Shown: positions 5,741 through 7,148 of the stretch, piece after piece | Layout of the letters: every line of letters starts with the position of its first letter | Numbering within the stretch: position 1 is the stretch's first letter | Assembly (NCBI GenBank): GCA_020355945.1 | Contig: CP070627.1 | Coordinates: 5,746,157-5,753,304, forward strand | Direction: 5' to 3' | Source: Candidatus Aminicenantota bacterium | GTDB lineage: Bacteria; Acidobacteriota; Aminicenantia; UBA2199 | Length of the DNA: 7,148 nt | Notes under the pieces: model-generated | Seen by the model: only the letters and a program-made list of their open reading frames with translations | The model's database searches: none | Told to the model about the DNA's origin: nothing | Translations under genes and position numbers: made by a program

Positions 5741-6896
5741 TGACTTTTTTCCTGGTTTGGGATTGCTGGACTGCTTTCCGGCTGTAAAACCCTATCATTT
5801 GATCGATGGAAATTTCCCAGGTACTAAAGTCTTTGGATTTTTTAATGGACCGCTTACTTTCCTTTTCAAAATCGCAGTGCAGGGCTTTGAGGATGGCTTC
5901 GTAGAAAGATTCTAGATTGTGTGCTGCAAAGATAAAAGGAGAATTCATGGAAGCCAGTATTTCGCCGGTTCCCCCTTGATTGGGCCCCACAACAATCATG
6001 CCATTGGCTATCGCTTCCAGGACACCGATGCCAAAGGTTTCAAAAGACCCGGGGGCTAAAAAAATACTGTTTTGACGATAAATGGATTCCACTTTTTCCC
6101 TGTCCTCAATATATCCCAGGTACTGGAAACAAGGATGCTTGAAGGTCTTAAAAAAGTTTTCATGGGCGCCCTTACCCATGACAGTGATGTGAACACCCTG
6201 GATTTGCAGCAGTCGGGGTATCACTTTTTTGAGCAGGTAAATACCTTTTTCATGCTCCAATCGACCGGCAAACAGGAGCCCTTTTTCTTCCCTGGTGCGA
6301 ATACGGGAATGATTAAAAAAGATATCCTGTACACCAAAGGGTTTAACTTCAATATTTTTGATTCCCATTTTTTCCAGGTTTTGCTTTAACGTTTGAGACG
6401 CCACCATGGAATAAGGAATACGCAGATGGCTGGAGAGATATACTGTCGTGCTCAGCCAGGATACGAACCGCTTAAACATATTCGAGTTTTCTCCGTAGGC
6501 CCAGGGATAGACATAGGTCTGAAGGGGATTAGAATGGTGGAAACTTGAGAGGACACCTTTAATTGCACCCATTCGCCGAGCAAAAATGGCAAAAAACGGT
6601 GTAAGTAACGGATCGCCCACTTCTACCACGTCGGGTTTGACTTTCCGGATCAGTTTCAATACCTTCCAAAAATCCACCATTAGCAGCCGGTTCTTGCCAA
6701 TGATTCCACCCAACCCAAATACTTGAACTTTATGGATATTAGGAGCTAATCTTTCAACTTTTAATTTGGAATTGGGAAAAACCAGGTAATATTGATGTTC
6801 GGGGTGTTTTTTAAACCAATCGATCTTGGCATCGTAGAAGGTCTTCACCCCGCCGTCACTGGCAAAATAAAACGTATTGATATCTAAAAAAATCAT
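5709..6896 (-). CDS. GT-B glycosyltransferase, GT4 family-like
   Basis: The 395-residue protein has a two-domain GT-B layout. The N-terminal acceptor domain starts with a short strand and a Gly loop (SDGGVKTFYD, 13-22). The C-terminal donor domain contains FAGRLEHEKG (209-218, Arg212 and Lys217), VMGKGAH (239-245), FQYLGYI (257-263) and the E-x7-E motif Glu286...Glu294 in ETFGIGVLEA, which holds the nucleotide sugar in retaining GT4 enzymes. Such enzymes build glycolipids, exopolysaccharide or O-antigen at the inner face of the membrane. No transmembrane segment is evident. Donor and acceptor cannot be read from sequence, though the coupled deacetylase suggests an N-acetylhexosamine. The C-terminus carries an extra Lys/Gln-rich tail (about 373-395), part of which overlaps the deacetylase start. 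The ATG at 6894-6896 overlaps the stop of an upstream small ORF by one base and has only a weak ribosome-binding site of its own, pointing to translational coupling. Confidence 0.9.
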   Translation of the reverse strand: MIFLDINTFYFASDGGVKTFYDAKIDWFKKHPEHQYYLVFPNSKLKVERLAPNIHKVQVFGLGGIIGKNRLLMVDFWKVLKLIRKVKPDVVEVGDPLLTPFFAIFARRMGAIKGVLSSFHHSNPLQTYVYPWAYGENSNMFKRFVSWLSTTVYLSSHLRIPYSMVASQTLKQNLEKMGIKNIEVKPFGVQDIFFNHSRIRTREEKGLLFAGRLEHEKGIYLLKKVIPRLLQIQGVHITVMGKGAHENFFKTFKHPCFQYLGYIEDREKVESIYRQNSIFLAPGSFETFGIGVLEAIANGMIVVGPNQGGTGEILASMNSPFIFAAHNLESFYEAILKALHCDFEKESKRSIKKSKDFSTWEISIDQMIGFYSRKAVQQSQTRKKVNEQKSPDFAA

Positions 6897-7012
6897 TATA
6901 CTTTTCTAACCTCTTTTTCATTACCTGGTATAACTTTAAAGTTTTCCACTTTCAGTATATTACTAATTAGACAAGGCAGCCATGTAATCCATTTCCAGGG
7001 AATCATCTCCAT
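6896..7012 (-). CDS. 38-residue small ORF coupled to the glycosyltransferase
   Basis: This short frame starts at the ATG 7010-7012, with GAGG (7019-7022) 6 nt upstream, a better ribosome-binding site than that of the glycosyltransferase. It ends in TAA (6896-6898), whose last base is the first base of the glycosyltransferase ATG. The product begins MEMIPWKWITWLPCLISNIL: three Trp residues in a short amphipathic or hydrophobic segment, then a charged tail ending in NEKEVRKV. It matches nothing I recognise. It could be a real small membrane-surface protein, or a leader ORF whose translation delivers ribosomes to the glycosyltransferase. The strong start site and the exact stop/start overlap argue against chance; its small size leaves doubt. 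Confidence 0.5.
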   Translation of the reverse strand: MEMIPWKWITWLPCLISNILKVENFKVIPGNEKEVRKV

Positions 7013-7053
7013 CGATTTCCTCGTTATTTAAATATTTAAAAGCATTAAGGGCT

Positions 7054-7059
7054 ATTATA
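7054..7059 (-). promoter_or_regulatory. Consensus -10 box upstream of the glycan operon
   Basis: A perfect TATAAT on the minus strand would place the transcript start near 7047, about 35 nt before the small ORF. The matching -35 region is a T/C-rich tract (TTTCTT at 17 bp spacing) with poor resemblance to TTGACA. It may be a weak or activator-dependent promoter, or a chance match in A+T-rich DNA. Confidence 0.4.
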
Positions 7060-7102
7060 CTTTATTGAGAAAAAAAAAGAAAGAAAAAAAAATTAATTTT
7101 TT

Positions 7103-7126
7103 AAAAATCACGCCCCGGTTTCCGGG
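7103..7126 (-). terminator. Possible terminator of a gene beyond the right edge
   Basis: Minus-strand CCCGG (7122-7126), loop AAA and CCGGG (7114-7118) form a short G+C stem, followed after 8 nt by TTTTT (7103-7107). The stem is only 5 bp and the T-run is not adjacent, so this is a weak call. It would separate the glycan operon from a minus-strand gene further right. Confidence 0.35.
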
Positions 7127-7148
7127 TGGATAAAAAAACCATAACAAA

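Noticed and set aside
6072..6389. Plus-strand 105-residue frame
   Set aside because: It is antisense to the donor domain of the glycosyltransferase, with no independent sign of coding.
6932..6943. Perfect palindrome AACTTTAAAGTT as an operator for the glycosyltransferase
   Set aside because: It is a simple A+T-rich 12-mer lying inside the coupled small ORF, downstream of the likely promoter. It is not enough to call a binding site.

Overview
The window looks like a piece of an environmental, probably Gram-negative bacterial chromosome with moderate G+C. The evidence is a multi-GAF sensor kinase, a glycan-assembly gene pair, two toxin-antitoxin type modules and repeat-rich spacers. I cannot place the lineage from sequence alone. 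The repeat style and gene mix remind me of Acidobacteriota/Aminicenantia-type genomes, but that is recollection, not evidence.

Layout. (1) Plus strand, 1-2694: the 3' part of a cytosolic GAF-GAF-HisKA-HATPase histidine kinase, cut by the left edge, followed after 45 nt by a secreted or periplasmic protein of unknown function. (2) 2695-3214: a 520-bp gene-free spacer between convergent genes. It holds a two-copy degenerate direct repeat, a 9-bp tandem repeat and a striking array of ten units at 21-bp periodicity, nine of which carry a small CTAC/GTAG palindrome. It ends in a probable terminator for the minus-strand genes. (3) Minus strand, 3215-4842: two A+T-rich toxin-antitoxin type loci. The first is a higBA locus in which HigB has lost its C-terminal third and is fused in frame to an intact HigA. 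Its promoter is near-consensus, with a palindromic operator inside it. The second is an AbiEii-like nucleotidyltransferase that overlaps a small partner gene by 8 nt. (4) Minus strand, 5015-7012: a compact operon read right to left, made of a 38-codon small ORF, a GT-B (GT4-like) glycosyltransferase and a DUF2334-type polysaccharide deacetylase. All three are joined by overlaps.

How the genes work together. The glycosyltransferase and deacetylase probably act in sequence on one glycan or glycolipid (transfer of an N-acetylated sugar, then deacetylation); this is inferred from family and gene coupling. The higBA locus appears to keep a working repressor/antitoxin and its own operator while the toxin is broken, so it is probably a domesticated or decaying module. 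The kinase has no response regulator in view, so its output is unknown.

I did not find a clearly new multi-gene system. The strongest unexplained items are the 21-bp palindrome array (2870-3063), the HigB-HigA fusion with its leaderless promoter (3215-3764), and the small ORF coupled to the glycosyltransferase (6896-7012).
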